A stretch of DNA of 64,000 nt from Chloroflexota bacterium (GCA_002722455.1 PBMB01000020.1:1-64000); one strand, 5' to 3'; shown: positions 27,644 through 36,712, numbered from the stretch's first letter. Notes: a model not told the origin generated them from the letters alone. Program-made: numbers and translations.

Positions 27644-28585
27644 ATGAAAATACTTATTATGGGTGCAGGTGCAGTTGGAGCTTATTTTGGTTCCATATTA
27701 TCTAGAGAAAAGAAGTCAGTGACTTTAGTCGCTCGAGGTAAGAATTATGAATCCATGGTTTCAAATGGTCTAAAAATTGAAAGTGTTGTTGCTGGAAATT
27801 TTGTTACTACCCCGCGTGTTATACAAAGTTCTACTCAGATTGATGAGAAGTTTGATTTAATTTTATTTTCTGTGAAAGGATATGACAGCGAGGAAGCTAT
27901 TGAGTTTATTAAAACTGCTGTTGGTAATAATACAGTCATAGTTACGTTACAAAATGGAGTAAGCAGTAGAAAAAGGCTTGTAGATTGTTTTGGTGATGAA
28001 CAAGTCTTACAGGGTGTAACTTATATTGATTCTACGATCGTTAGCCCTGGAGTTATATCTCAAAGTGGTGGTGTATGCAATATTCTATTTGGAGAACATA
28101 ATGGCCAAATAACTGAAAGAGTTAAGGGAATTAAAGAGGCTTTAACGGTTTCTTCTGGTATGGATGTTCAGATACCTGAAAACATTAATGTATCTTTATG
28201 GGAAAAAATGGCAGTGGTTTGTACACTTGCAGGTATGTCTTGTTTAACACGTGAAGAGTTTGTGGATGTATTTAATAATCCAACAACATTTAATATAGCA
28301 AAGAAATTAATAGAAGAAGTTATTGCTGTTGGTAAAGGTAGTGGTATTCCATTAAAAAATAATGTTTTTGATAAGACTATAGGATATCTTGCAGAAAGAA
28401 ATGGACAATTTGTAGCTTCAATGTATGTAGACTTGAAAAATGGTAGGCCGATTGAATTATATGATCTCAATGGTGGTGTTGCATCTATTGGTCAGCGAGT
28501 TGGGGTTCCAACACCTATCAATGATTTCATACATGATGCTCTTGCAATATATTTTAAAAGAAGTCTTGCAATGAGAAACAATTAG
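27644..28585 (+). CDS. Ketopantoate reductase (PanE/ApbA) family oxidoreductase
   Basis: A 313-residue NADPH-dependent oxidoreductase. The Rossmann motif GAGAVG is at 7-12. VTLQNGVSS (near 109-117) corresponds to the family's conserved N-G loop, and the catalytic lysine is expected in WEKMAVVCTLAGMSCL (around 185-200). The C-terminal domain has GSGIPL and the segment ASMYVDLKNGRPIELYDLNG, which includes the family's 'S-M-x-x-D' and 'E-x-x-x-x-N-G' signatures. PanE makes pantoate for CoA, but this family also includes 2-oxoacid reductases, and no other pantothenate gene is adjacent. I therefore leave the symbol blank. Confidence 0.8.
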   Translation: MKILIMGAGAVGAYFGSILSREKKSVTLVARGKNYESMVSNGLKIESVVAGNFVTTPRVIQSSTQIDEKFDLILFSVKGYDSEEAIEFIKTAVGNNTVIVTLQNGVSSRKRLVDCFGDEQVLQGVTYIDSTIVSPGVISQSGGVCNILFGEHNGQITERVKGIKEALTVSSGMDVQIPENINVSLWEKMAVVCTLAGMSCLTREEFVDVFNNPTTFNIAKKLIEEVIAVGKGSGIPLKNNVFDKTIGYLAERNGQFVASMYVDLKNGRPIELYDLNGGVASIGQRVGVPTPINDFIHDALAIYFKRSLAMRNN

Positions 28586-28649
28586 TTATAAACAGAAGTG
28601 TTAAAATAAATATAAATTAGGTAATTTTAAATTATAGAAAGGAATTTAC

Positions 28650-28994
28650 ATGTCAAAGTATTTTATTGATACATCAGATATTGAGAGAAAGGAAGCAGCG
28701 CCTGGTTTAGTTATAAGGACTTTTTATGGAGAACGTCTTATGATTAGTTTAGTTGAAAGTCCGCCTCATGCTTCACCACCTCCACACACTCATCCTGACC
28801 ATGAACAGGCAGGTATGGTGTTAAGCGGAGAATATGAGATGACTATAGGAGATGAACGTAGATTGCTTAAACCTGGGGATGCATACGTTATTCCACCAGG
28901 AGTAGAACATGCATTACATGGTCTTGATGGTCCAGCAATTGCAATTGATGTTTTTTCTCCTCCTAGAGAAGAGTACAAAATCGAAAATATGTAG
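28650..28994 (+). CDS. Small cupin-domain protein
   Basis: A 114-residue single-domain cupin. Motif 1 reads PPPHTHPDHEQAGMVLSGEYEM (residues 45-66), with two histidines and a glutamate in metal-binding positions, and motif 2 reads PGDAYVIPPGVEH, with the fourth ligand. Proteins this small with only a cupin barrel act as metal-dependent isomerases, dioxygenases or sensors; the sequence does not say which. RBS AAAGGA precedes the ATG. It lies 64 bases after the PanE-like gene and ends at a strong bidirectional terminator. Confidence 0.8.
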   Translation: MSKYFIDTSDIERKEAAPGLVIRTFYGERLMISLVESPPHASPPPHTHPDHEQAGMVLSGEYEMTIGDERRLLKPGDAYVIPPGVEHALHGLDGPAIAIDVFSPPREEYKIENM

Positions 28995-29001
28995 ACTGAA
29001 T

Positions 29002-29053
29002 ATATAAAACGAGATCAGTCATAATTAACATATAAACTGATCTCGTTTTATAT
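29002..29053. terminator. Strong bidirectional terminator between cupin gene and sodN
   Basis: A perfect 18-bp inverted repeat: 29002-29019 pairs with 29036-29053 (core AACGAGATCAGT / ACTGATCTCGTT), with a 16-base loop. The outer stem is A-rich on one side and T-rich on the other, so an RNA from either strand ends in a U-rich tract. It separates convergent genes that stop at 28994 and 29076. Confidence 0.85.
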
Positions 29054-29075
29054 CTTTGTAAATTTACTTAATTAC

Positions 29076-29543
29076 CTATGCTCCAAATCTGATCTTTTCA
29101 ACAGGATCTGTGTAATCGACACCTTTAGTTGCCCAAAAGATTTTGGCTATTTTGTCTACAGTTTCTACAAGCGATTTAGCTGAATCTGAACTTACGTTTT
29201 GTTTGTTAGATCCAGCAAGTTTGTTAGCATTCCAGAATAAATCATGAAGATCAGGATATTTTTCTAAATGTTCTGGTTTGAAATAATCAGACCATAGGAT
29301 ATTTAGTTCATTTTTGACAAGTTGTGCATGCTCTTCTTTAACAGCAATATAACGTGCCATTGAATTAGGAGTTGAAATATCTTTCGGAGGTAATTCAACT
29401 GCTTCCATTCTGATAGCCATTTTAAGTACAGTTTGAGCTGCAATTTTTGCTGAGATTGGGTCGTATATACCGCAAGGAACGTCACAATGTGCATGTACGA
29501 CTTTAATTGAGAATAATTTATATATAAACTTTTTTATTGACAT
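29076..29543 (-). CDS. sodN: Nickel superoxide dismutase precursor
   Basis: A 155-residue Ni-SOD that dismutates superoxide. The nickel hook HCDVPCGIYDP begins at residue 19, with H19, C20 and C24 supplying the ligands once an 18-residue leader is removed. The body contains the family's helical-bundle segments (MEAVELPPKD, EHAQLVKNELNILWSDYF). The start is ATG 29543: the longer frame's first codons TTG GAG GAA are in fact the Shine-Dalgarno sequence GGAGG. The maturation protease sodX is divergent 107 bases away. Nickel uptake genes are not in the window. Confidence 0.95.
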   Translation of the reverse strand: MSIKKFIYKLFSIKVVHAHCDVPCGIYDPISAKIAAQTVLKMAIRMEAVELPPKDISTPNSMARYIAVKEEHAQLVKNELNILWSDYFKPEHLEKYPDLHDLFWNANKLAGSNKQNVSSDSAKSLVETVDKIAKIFWATKGVDYTDPVEKIRFGA

Positions 29544-29649
29544 GTTTTCCTCCAATTAAGTGTTTAGTATATTGATAGAGTACATTAAAGAAGAGTCTAA
29601 AGGCAACATAGTATACTCAACTTTTAGATATGATTATTAAGTAGGAAAA

Positions 29650-30135
29650 ATGAAATTTTTAATAAAATCTTGGTGCTTTATAAAAAGTATCAGGTATATC
29701 CAATTGGTAGTTCTTTCTGGAGATAGTATGAGTCCAAGTTTGCTTCACGGTGATATTTTAGTTACATTAAAGTTGCCTCATTTTGAGAAAATTATTCAAA
29801 GAGACAGTATTGTTATTTGTACACCTATTTGGATAGAAAATAAATATATTATTAAGCGAATAACTGGGCTGCCACTCGAAAATGTTATTCTTGATAGATA
29901 TGATCAGGTCATACTATCTGCATCTTATCCACAGCCTGATTCATCAGATATTAACGAAGACTTAGACCTGAAAAAACATTGGCATCTTAATGAAGAAGAA
30001 TATTTTATTATGGGAGATAATTCTTCAATGAGTACAGATAGTCGCTCAAAAGGCCCTATTAACAAAAAATATTTAAAGGGTGTCGTCGTTTATAGAATAT
30101 GGCCTTTAAATAAATTAGGAACAATTAAAAATTAA
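29650..30135 (+). CDS. sodX: Nickel-type SOD maturation protease (S26 signal peptidase-like)
   Basis: A 161-residue S26-family serine protease. The catalytic serine is S26 in SGDSMSPS (23-30) and the lysine is K69 in YIIKRITG (66-73), followed by the substrate-pocket box GDNSSMSTDSR. It lacks the transmembrane anchor of housekeeping LepB; only a short hydrophobic N-terminus is present. In Ni-SOD systems this protease cuts the leader just before the nickel-hook histidine. Its divergent position next to sodN supports that job rather than general secretion. Confidence 0.88.
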   Translation: MKFLIKSWCFIKSIRYIQLVVLSGDSMSPSLLHGDILVTLKLPHFEKIIQRDSIVICTPIWIENKYIIKRITGLPLENVILDRYDQVILSASYPQPDSSDINEDLDLKKHWHLNEEEYFIMGDNSSMSTDSRSKGPINKKYLKGVVVYRIWPLNKLGTIKN

Positions 30136-30178
30136 TATAATATTTTCTGATCTTTGAATAAATGTTAAGTTTCTGCAT

Positions 30179-31165
30179 TTAGTTATTAGTTTGTATAAAC
30201 TCAGCTATTTCTTTTGCATGCCACGTAATTATCAGATTAGCACCAGATCTTTTGATGGATGTAAGTATTTCTAAGATGATTTTATTTTTATCTATCCATC
30301 CTTGTTGTGCTGCTGCATGAACCATGGAATATTCACCGCTGACATTGAATGCTGCAAGGGGAGTATTAAATAAGTCATGAGATTTGTTTATTATGTCTAA
30401 GAAAGCAAGAGCTGGTTTGACCATTACAATATCAGCTCCCTCTTTTATATCAGCATCAATTTCACGAAATGCTTCGCGTTTGTTAGCTATATTAAGTTGA
30501 TAAGATTCTCTATTACCAAATTGTGGAGTAGAAGATGATGCTTCTCTAAATGGCCCATAAAATGATGATGCATATTTTGCAGAATAAGACATTATACAAG
30601 TTTGATGAAAATTATTATCATCAAGTTGTGAACGAATAGCACCAACTTGTCCGTCCATCATTGCTGATGGTGCAACTACATGTGCACCAGCTTCAGCATG
30701 AGACAGTGCTATTTCTCCTAAAATTTTGATGGTATCATCATTATTTATGAAGTTTTTGGCATCTATAATTCCACAATGTCCAGATGTAGTATAAGAACAC
30801 AGACATACGTCTGTAATGATAGCAATATCACTGACATTTTGTTTAATTGCACGAATTGCTGTTTGTATTAATCCATTATGGTTAGAGGCGTTTGATCCCG
30901 TAGAATCTTTTTCTGAAAGTGTCCCAAAAAGTAATATGGCTTTTATTCCTAGGGTTTTTAAATTTTCAATTTCTTCACATAGTGAATCTATAGAAAATTG
31001 ATAGATCCCAGGCATAGATTTTATAGGAGTTGATGTATTTTTACCTGGTCGAACAAATATAGGTGCGATTAAATCTTCAATAGAAAGAATTGTTTCAGTA
31101 TTTATAATATTTAGTTCATGGATTTGTCTTAGTCTTCTTAATCTGTTTTTAGGAAAGTTAGTCAT
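30179..31165 (-). CDS. hemB: Porphobilinogen synthase (delta-aminolevulinate dehydratase)
   Basis: A 328-residue HemB that joins two 5-aminolevulinate molecules. It contains the zinc-type cysteine cluster DVCLCSYTTSGHCGI (three Cys), so the enzyme is zinc-dependent rather than the Mg/aspartate form. The Schiff-base lysines are in SAKYASSFYGPFREA and VMVKPALAFLD. It is the last gene of the minus-strand tetrapyrrole operon, 7 bases after cobA/hemD. hemA and hemL, which make the substrate, are not in the window. Confidence 0.95.
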   Translation of the reverse strand: MTNFPKNRLRRLRQIHELNIINTETILSIEDLIAPIFVRPGKNTSTPIKSMPGIYQFSIDSLCEEIENLKTLGIKAILLFGTLSEKDSTGSNASNHNGLIQTAIRAIKQNVSDIAIITDVCLCSYTTSGHCGIIDAKNFINNDDTIKILGEIALSHAEAGAHVVAPSAMMDGQVGAIRSQLDDNNFHQTCIMSYSAKYASSFYGPFREASSSTPQFGNRESYQLNIANKREAFREIDADIKEGADIVMVKPALAFLDIINKSHDLFNTPLAAFNVSGEYSMVHAAAQQGWIDKNKIILEILTSIKRSGANLIITWHAKEIAEFIQTNN

Positions 31166-31172
31166 AACATTT

Positions 31173-32708
31173 TTATTTATTAAAATATTTAATAATTTCT
31201 TCGACGAGATTTTTAGTTGTATGTTTTTCAGGGATTATATCTACATATATACCTGATTTACTTACTTCTTCAGCCGTAGATGGACCAAGACATGCTATTT
31301 TGCAAGTATCAATTAGTTCTAGTTGTTTTCCTAACATTATACTAAAATTACGTACAGTTGATCTACTTGTGAACGTAATTACATCGATTCCCTTTTCTAA
31401 AGTATCTATTAACTTTTTCTTCGATTGATTAGGAATTTTATTATTATAAGCAGTAATAGTTTTAACTTTGGCTCCATATCGTTCAATTTGTTTAATATCT
31501 AGAGATGAACCAATATTGGGTTCTGGAATCAGGATTTTATTGTTTTTAATATTAATTGTTTCGAATTTTTTTATTAATGATGAACCTTGTGACTGAGTAA
31601 CTATAATGTCAGGTTGAGAGATACCATTCTTTTTTAATTGTTCTGCAGTAACAGATCCAATAGCAGCTATTTTAGTGTTATAAAATGCTCTTGCATCATA
31701 TTCAAGTATATTCAATCTGTTAAATATGCTATCTACTGCATTGGTGCTAGAAAAAACAATCCAGTCATATTTGTTTAGGTGAGATAATGCAAAATCAAGA
31801 GTAGTGTTATCAGATAAAGGAGTTATTTCAATAGTTGGTATTTCAATTACATTAGCAGCTTCATTTTGTAGAAAATCAGACAAAGCAGGAGACTGATTAG
31901 GAGACCTAGTTACTAGTATGTTTTTACCAAAGAGAGGTTTTTGTTCATACCAATTTATCTGTTCTCTCATTTTGATTACATTACCTATCATAAGTACCGA
32001 TGGGGATCTAATATCATTTTGTTTTGATAACAATACTATTTCAGATAATTTGCCACAAATAGTCTTTTGATTAGGACCTGATCCAGATTGAGTAATGGCA
32101 GAAAGAGTTTCTGGATTATAACCATGAGTAATCAGTTTCTTTACAATTACATCTAAGTTTTTATTTGCCATCAATATAACGATTGTGCCATCAAAGCAAG
32201 CAATTTGTTTCCAATTAATGGGTTGATCTTTATTTTTTTCTTCATGGCCAGTTATTATCATTACCGATGATGATAACTTTCTAGAAGTGACTGGAATACC
32301 AGCGTACGAGGGTACAGCTATAGCAGAAGTAATTCCGGGTACAACTTCATATGGCACATTGTTTTTTGCTAAGTATGCAGCTTCTTCGGCACCTCTTCCA
32401 AATAAGAAGGGGTCTCCTCCCTTTAAGCGTACGACAGTATTTCCATTTTGAGCATAAGTTAAAAGAAGTTTGTTTATTTTTGTTTGAGAAATTGGTTTTT
32501 CGTATGGTTTTTTCCCCACATAAATAAGTTGCGCTGTTTTTTTACAAATTTTCAGTATTTGTGTATTAATTAATCTATCATAGAAAATAATGTCAGCTGT
32601 TTTTAGTAAGTTGTGTCCTTTAATAGATATTAATGATGGATCACCTGGCCCTGCTCCTACTATATGAACAATACCCATAGATTTTGATTTGTTTTGATTA
32701 GGTTTCAT
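31173..32708 (-). CDS. cobA/hemD: Fused uroporphyrinogen-III C-methyltransferase / uroporphyrinogen-III synthase
   Basis: A 511-residue fusion. Residues about 10-255 are a SUMT (CobA) domain: GAGPGDPSLISIKG, VRLKGGDPFLFGRGAEEA and PSYAGIPVTSR are all present, and this half methylates uroporphyrinogen III to precorrin-2. Residues about 260-511 are HemD, which closes hydroxymethylbilane to uroporphyrinogen III, with the weakly conserved VFSSTNAVDSIF and TSRSTVRNF segments. The fusion ties heme and siroheme/corrin branches at one enzyme. It lies one base after hemC and 7 bases before hemB, so translation is probably coupled. Confidence 0.93.
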   Translation of the reverse strand: MKPNQNKSKSMGIVHIVGAGPGDPSLISIKGHNLLKTADIIFYDRLINTQILKICKKTAQLIYVGKKPYEKPISQTKINKLLLTYAQNGNTVVRLKGGDPFLFGRGAEEAAYLAKNNVPYEVVPGITSAIAVPSYAGIPVTSRKLSSSVMIITGHEEKNKDQPINWKQIACFDGTIVILMANKNLDVIVKKLITHGYNPETLSAITQSGSGPNQKTICGKLSEIVLLSKQNDIRSPSVLMIGNVIKMREQINWYEQKPLFGKNILVTRSPNQSPALSDFLQNEAANVIEIPTIEITPLSDNTTLDFALSHLNKYDWIVFSSTNAVDSIFNRLNILEYDARAFYNTKIAAIGSVTAEQLKKNGISQPDIIVTQSQGSSLIKKFETINIKNNKILIPEPNIGSSLDIKQIERYGAKVKTITAYNNKIPNQSKKKLIDTLEKGIDVITFTSRSTVRNFSIMLGKQLELIDTCKIACLGPSTAEEVSKSGIYVDIIPEKHTTKNLVEEIIKYFNK

Positions 32709-32709
32709 A

Positions 32710-33651
32710 CTATTTTTTAGTGTTTGTATCTTCTAATAATCTGAATTTTTCAAGTAATTTATTACCCATTTCTGCTCCAGCTTTAACTGGGTCTTTTGAA
32801 TTGTATTTTTGAGTAAACGAAATTTTGTTAGTTCCATCAGTTGATAAAGCAATGGCATTGATTTCAAGCATATTATTAGTAACAGTTGTATATGCAGTGA
32901 CTGGATAGGTACAGCTTTCTCCTATAATTTGTAAAAATGCTCTTTCAGAGGTTACACAAATTGCAGATTCTAAATGATTTAAGGCACTAATAATTTTTCT
33001 AGAATATAAATCATTTTCTCTAGTTTGAATTGCTAATGATCCTTGTCCAACTTCGGGTACGAATATCTCTAAGGGAAGATATTCAGTGATTTGTGATTCG
33101 ATATTAAGTCTAATTAAACCTGCAGCAGCTAATATAATACAATCATAATCATTGTTCTTTGCTTTGAGTATACGTGTTTCAATATTTCCTCTAATAGGTT
33201 TGATTTTTAAATCGGGTCGTTTAGATAGAAGCATTGAAGCTCTACGTGTACTACTTGTTCCAATAATTGCATTAGGTGGTAATTTATCGAAAGGTAATCC
33301 CCACTTATTAATCTGAATATCTCTTGGGTCTTCTCGTTTGGTAAAAGCAGCAATATGAAGCCCTTCAGGAGTATGAGAGGTTAAATCTTTTGCACTATGG
33401 ATTGCGATATCGATGACACCAGATAAAAGTGATCTTTCAATTTCTTTTACAAATGAACCTCTGCCTAATTTGGATAAATCAGCTGTTTTATGCTTATCTC
33501 CAGTAGTTGAGATTTGTTTAAGTTGAAAGTGGATTTCAGGATAAGACTTTTTTAAAGTTGATATTATTTTGTTTGTTTGTGCAAGAGCTAGCTTACTTGC
33601 CCTCGTTCCAATGATTAGAGAGTTTTGTTTTCTTGTAGTTTCACTATCCAT
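32710..33651 (-). CDS. hemC: Hydroxymethylbilane synthase (porphobilinogen deaminase)
   Basis: A 313-residue HemC, which chains four porphobilinogens. The N-terminal IGTRASKLALAQT and the segment DIAIHSAKDLTSHTPEGL match the family, and SSTRRASML holds the substrate-binding arginines. The cysteine that carries the dipyrromethane cofactor is in GESCTYPVTAY, where the usual GGC is ESC but the Cys is kept. The C-terminal part is somewhat divergent. It lies 15 bases after sirC and one base before cobA/hemD. Confidence 0.94.
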   Translation of the reverse strand: MDSETTRKQNSLIIGTRASKLALAQTNKIISTLKKSYPEIHFQLKQISTTGDKHKTADLSKLGRGSFVKEIERSLLSGVIDIAIHSAKDLTSHTPEGLHIAAFTKREDPRDIQINKWGLPFDKLPPNAIIGTSSTRRASMLLSKRPDLKIKPIRGNIETRILKAKNNDYDCIILAAAGLIRLNIESQITEYLPLEIFVPEVGQGSLAIQTRENDLYSRKIISALNHLESAICVTSERAFLQIIGESCTYPVTAYTTVTNNMLEINAIALSTDGTNKISFTQKYNSKDPVKAGAEMGNKLLEKFRLLEDTNTKK

Positions 33652-33666
33652 GGTATGGTATTTTTG

Positions 33667-34377
33667 TTAAGAATTTGTATCAACTGGAAACAATTTACAT
33701 GTCTGGGGAGGGCATTCACAGGATGTTCCTAAGAGTAAATCAGACATTAATATCTTTTTAGCTTTTGTATATTCTTTATTTTTTACTAATTCTATTAATT
33801 CATCTTTAAGTGATGCTTGCCAGTGTTCATTTGATACACGTAGTCCTTTGTTTTTTAGTTCAGTTCTAGCATCTGATGCGAGAGGAACAATATCAGCTAA
33901 ATCCATCAAATCGAAGTTAGTTTTTATAGTAGATGTCTTATCAAGTTCTTCTCGAAACCTTCTTGCTAGGGCAGGACTTTTACCATTTGTTGATATGGCA
34001 ATGGTGACATCTCCTTTTGTAGCTACTGCAGGACTAATCCAAGAACAGAGGTCAGTATAATCTATAGTATTAATTGGAATATTATTAGCTTCAGCTTCAG
34101 CGAAAACACTTTGATTCCTAGGTTCATCAGATGTATCAGCCATAATTACGAGGAATGCTTTTTTAAGATCACCTTTAGTATAATCTCTTTTTAACCACTG
34201 AATTTGACCTTTATCAACAGCCTCTTTAACTTTTGAAGAAATTGAAGTACTTATAAGTACAATTTTTGCTCCATAGTCTAACAATGCAAGAGTTTTTAAT
34301 GGTTTAGGTTTTTCATTACCAATGATAATTACTAATTTGTTTCGAATATCTATGAAAATAGGATAATATTGTGACAT
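33667..34377 (-). CDS. sirC: Precorrin-2 dehydrogenase / siroheme synthase N-terminal-type protein
   Basis: A 236-residue NAD-dependent dehydrogenase of the SirC/Met8p/CysG-N family that oxidises precorrin-2 to sirohydrochlorin. The N-terminus YYPIFIDIRNKLVIIIGN matches the dinucleotide fold, and KGDVTIAISTNGKSPALARRF is the family's signature segment. The C-terminal 20 residues are unusual: CECPPQTC with three cysteines close together, then a short tail. It leads the operon sirC-hemC-cobA/hemD-hemB. Whether it also chelates iron (as CysG does) cannot be told, and a separate SirB is not in the window. Confidence 0.85.
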   Translation of the reverse strand: MSQYYPIFIDIRNKLVIIIGNEKPKPLKTLALLDYGAKIVLISTSISSKVKEAVDKGQIQWLKRDYTKGDLKKAFLVIMADTSDEPRNQSVFAEAEANNIPINTIDYTDLCSWISPAVATKGDVTIAISTNGKSPALARRFREELDKTSTIKTNFDLMDLADIVPLASDARTELKNKGLRVSNEHWQASLKDELIELVKNKEYTKAKKILMSDLLLGTSCECPPQTCKLFPVDTNS

Positions 34378-34436
34378 TTTATGTATCTTTTTATTAGTTA
34401 TAAAATATTAGGGTTTTAACATTTAACTAAGCATTT

Positions 34437-35243
34437 TTAATGCATATGTGAACCACCATTTACGTTGAGTGCTTGACCAGTTATATTAATAGCTGCATCA
34501 GAAGCTAAAAATGTAACTGCATTTGCAATATCTTCAGGTGTTTGTTCTCTACCTAGAGGTGTCCTTGCCTGAATCGCTTTTTTGAATACTTCTTGTTGAT
34601 CGTTCGCTCCTTGAGATATTTTATTAGGAGTATGTAACCATTGGGTTGCTATTCTATTCCACATATCAGTCCAAATCATACCCGGACATACAGCATTAAC
34701 ATTTATATTATAGGGAGCTAGTTCTAGCGCATGTGCTTGAGTTAAATTTATTATACCAGCTTTTGAGACCCCGTAAGGGATAGATGTTAAAGTAGCAAGT
34801 CGACCAGCAACAGATGAAATATTAACGATACTACCAGAACGATTTTGTTTCATTTCAGATGAAATGATTTCTGAGGTAAATGCAACTCCCTTTACATTCA
34901 CGCTATAAATAAAATCCCAATCAACTTCATCTGGTCGGTCTCTGGTTTCCCATCCTGGAGCAGCTAATACGCCAGCATTATTTACCAATATATCTACTTT
35001 TTTGAATTTCGACATACTAATTTTCAAAAGATTATTAATAGATTCTTTGTTAGTAACATCGAGTTTAATAGCAATAGCATCATTACCTAGGGTTTTTATT
35101 TCTTCTGCAACAGCATTCGCACCATCTATATCAATATCACAAACAACAATATTAGCACCAAATTCTGCTAGTTTAAGCGCAATAGCTTTTCCAAGCCCTC
35201 TTCCACTTCCTGTTATAATTGCGATTTTATCTGAAACATTCAT
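34437..35243 (-). CDS. Short-chain dehydrogenase/reductase (SDR), classical
   Basis: A 268-residue classical SDR that moves hydride between NAD(P) and a carbonyl or alcohol. TGSGRGLG (11-18) is the coenzyme loop, NNAG is at about 89-92, the catalytic serine is in NISSVAG, and Y-x-x-x-K is YGVSK. The C-terminus VNGGSHMH is typical of gluconate/3-oxoacyl-type reductases, but substrate specificity is not readable. It lies downstream of the divergent region 35244-35427 and has its own transcription unit. Confidence 0.86.
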   Translation of the reverse strand: MNVSDKIAIITGSGRGLGKAIALKLAEFGANIVVCDIDIDGANAVAEEIKTLGNDAIAIKLDVTNKESINNLLKISMSKFKKVDILVNNAGVLAAPGWETRDRPDEVDWDFIYSVNVKGVAFTSEIISSEMKQNRSGSIVNISSVAGRLATLTSIPYGVSKAGIINLTQAHALELAPYNINVNAVCPGMIWTDMWNRIATQWLHTPNKISQGANDQQEVFKKAIQARTPLGREQTPEDIANAVTFLASDAAINITGQALNVNGGSHMH

Positions 35244-35326
35244 TATGGTAGCCTCTTTAAGTAATTTATCAATATAGTAGTGGAATTATTATATACTATA
35301 TAACTATTTCAAAACTGAACGGTCAA

Positions 35327-35355
35327 TTGACATAAGTTGTTGCTTTGGATAGAAT
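35327..35355 (+). promoter_or_regulatory. Near-consensus promoter of the isomerase/aminotransferase operon
   Basis: TTGACA (35327-35332, perfect) and TAGAAT (35350-35355, five of six) are spaced by exactly 17 bases. Transcription would start about 35362, 66 bases before the first gene. This is the best -35/-10 pair seen in the window. Confidence 0.75.
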
Positions 35356-35427
35356 CGCGTAACGTAACATTGTATTAAAAATTAAAATATTTTAGTGTAA
35401 TACTTAAATCGAAATTAGGAGGTACTG

Positions 35428-36297
35428 ATGATTAGATTAGCTGGTTCAACATTTGCTTTTGGGGATATAAGCTTAGAGGAGTCTTCAAAAATATTGAGTG
35501 ATATGGGGTTTTCATATGCTGATGTTGGTGGTTGTGGATGGAGTAGTTTTGCAGAATGGGTTCCTCAGCAAGTTGTACAGAATATAGACGATCCTCAGGG
35601 AGAAGGGGATAGAATTCGAAAGATTACTGAATCACACGGACTTCAGGTTTCTGAATTCTTTATATGTAATTTTGGACACTCTGTGAACCACCCTGATCAG
35701 AATATAAGAAATCAAACACGAGAAACATTTACAAAGATGGCAGCGATTGGAAAAAGAGCTGGATTTACAAGTATGATGATGCTTCCTGGCGATGTTCATG
35801 ATGCAGATAATCCATTAGTTGAAGATCTTGGACAATCTAAGCAAGAAGCATGGGATTTGTCTGTACAAGAATTAACCACGTTAGTAGATATTGCTGAGAG
35901 TAATGGGATGCGTTGTAATGTAGAATGCTGTATTTTCTCAATTGCACATCATCCAGATGATTGTGCTAAGTTAATGAATGCTGTACCTGGTTTAGGAGCT
36001 ACACTAGATTATGCACATCAAGTACAGCTTGAATTGAGTCAAGATGAAATTGAACCCATGCATGAGTTTGTAAGACATGTTCAATGTAAGCAGTCAGCAC
36101 CTGGAGAATTTCAGGCAAGGCCAGATGAGGGAGTAATTGACTTTAAGAGGATTATGCGCAAATTAAAAGCTGATAATTATGATGGAGTTGTATCAGTAGA
36201 ATTTGTTTCTTCTCCTGAAGTATTAGAAAAAGGTTGGGACTTGAAAGTTGAATCTGCTAGATTAAAGGAAATTTTAGAAGAAGGATTAGCTGAGTAA
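35428..36297 (+). CDS. Sugar phosphate isomerase/epimerase-type TIM-barrel protein
   Basis: A 289-residue protein of the AP-endonuclease-2 (xylose isomerase-like) TIM-barrel superfamily, start ATG behind AGGAGG. The divalent-metal acidic and histidine residues are visible in NVECC (E163), GATLDYAHQVQ (D, H), FVRHVQCKQ (H) and VSVEFVSSPE (E). Such proteins isomerise or epimerise ketoses, inositols and related compounds. It heads an operon with ABM, aminotransferase and NHL-propeller genes, so an amino-sugar or keto-acid substrate would be consistent, but this is inference. Confidence 0.8.
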   Translation: MIRLAGSTFAFGDISLEESSKILSDMGFSYADVGGCGWSSFAEWVPQQVVQNIDDPQGEGDRIRKITESHGLQVSEFFICNFGHSVNHPDQNIRNQTRETFTKMAAIGKRAGFTSMMMLPGDVHDADNPLVEDLGQSKQEAWDLSVQELTTLVDIAESNGMRCNVECCIFSIAHHPDDCAKLMNAVPGLGATLDYAHQVQLELSQDEIEPMHEFVRHVQCKQSAPGEFQARPDEGVIDFKRIMRKLKADNYDGVVSVEFVSSPEVLEKGWDLKVESARLKEILEEGLAE

Positions 36298-36385
36298 TAT
36301 TGCTATCACAGTTTAAAAAACACTTGCCATATCTACTTGTTGTGCTTTTATTTTGGGTTAACACATAGGTTTATAGGAGTTTGGA

Positions 36386-36712
36386 ATGATAGTTTTAAAT
36401 GTGTATATTGAACCAATTAAAGGGTCAGAAGATGATCTTAAAAGAGCTATAAGTGGATGGATTGAAGCAATGTCACAACAGCCTGGTTATATAAGTGCAC
36501 ATTTATTTAAAAAATTTCCTGATGATGTTTTAGAATCGATGGATGCTAAAATTCCAGAGTCTGAATATGAACTGGTTGCTTTTTGGCTTACTGAAGAACA
36601 GCGGCTGAATTGGGTTGCATTACCCATTCATGATGAAGTTTTTGCACCTGTTCTGGAACTTTCTGAAAATGTTGAATGGACCGTACATAACGTTGATCAA
36701 GAATGGTCTTAA
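36386..36712 (+). CDS. Small antibiotic biosynthesis monooxygenase (ABM)-fold protein
   Basis: A 108-residue single ABM-type ferredoxin-like domain: an N-terminal MIVLNVYIEPIKGSEDDL strand, a long helix around QPGYISAHLF, then the motif VAFWLTEEQRLNW. Proteins with this fold act as cofactor-free monooxygenases, heme-degrading enzymes or small-molecule binding domains. The C-terminus is acidic. It is 88 bases after the isomerase gene. No catalytic residues can be assigned with confidence. Confidence 0.72.
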   Translation: MIVLNVYIEPIKGSEDDLKRAISGWIEAMSQQPGYISAHLFKKFPDDVLESMDAKIPESEYELVAFWLTEEQRLNWVALPIHDEVFAPVLELSENVEWTVHNVDQEWS

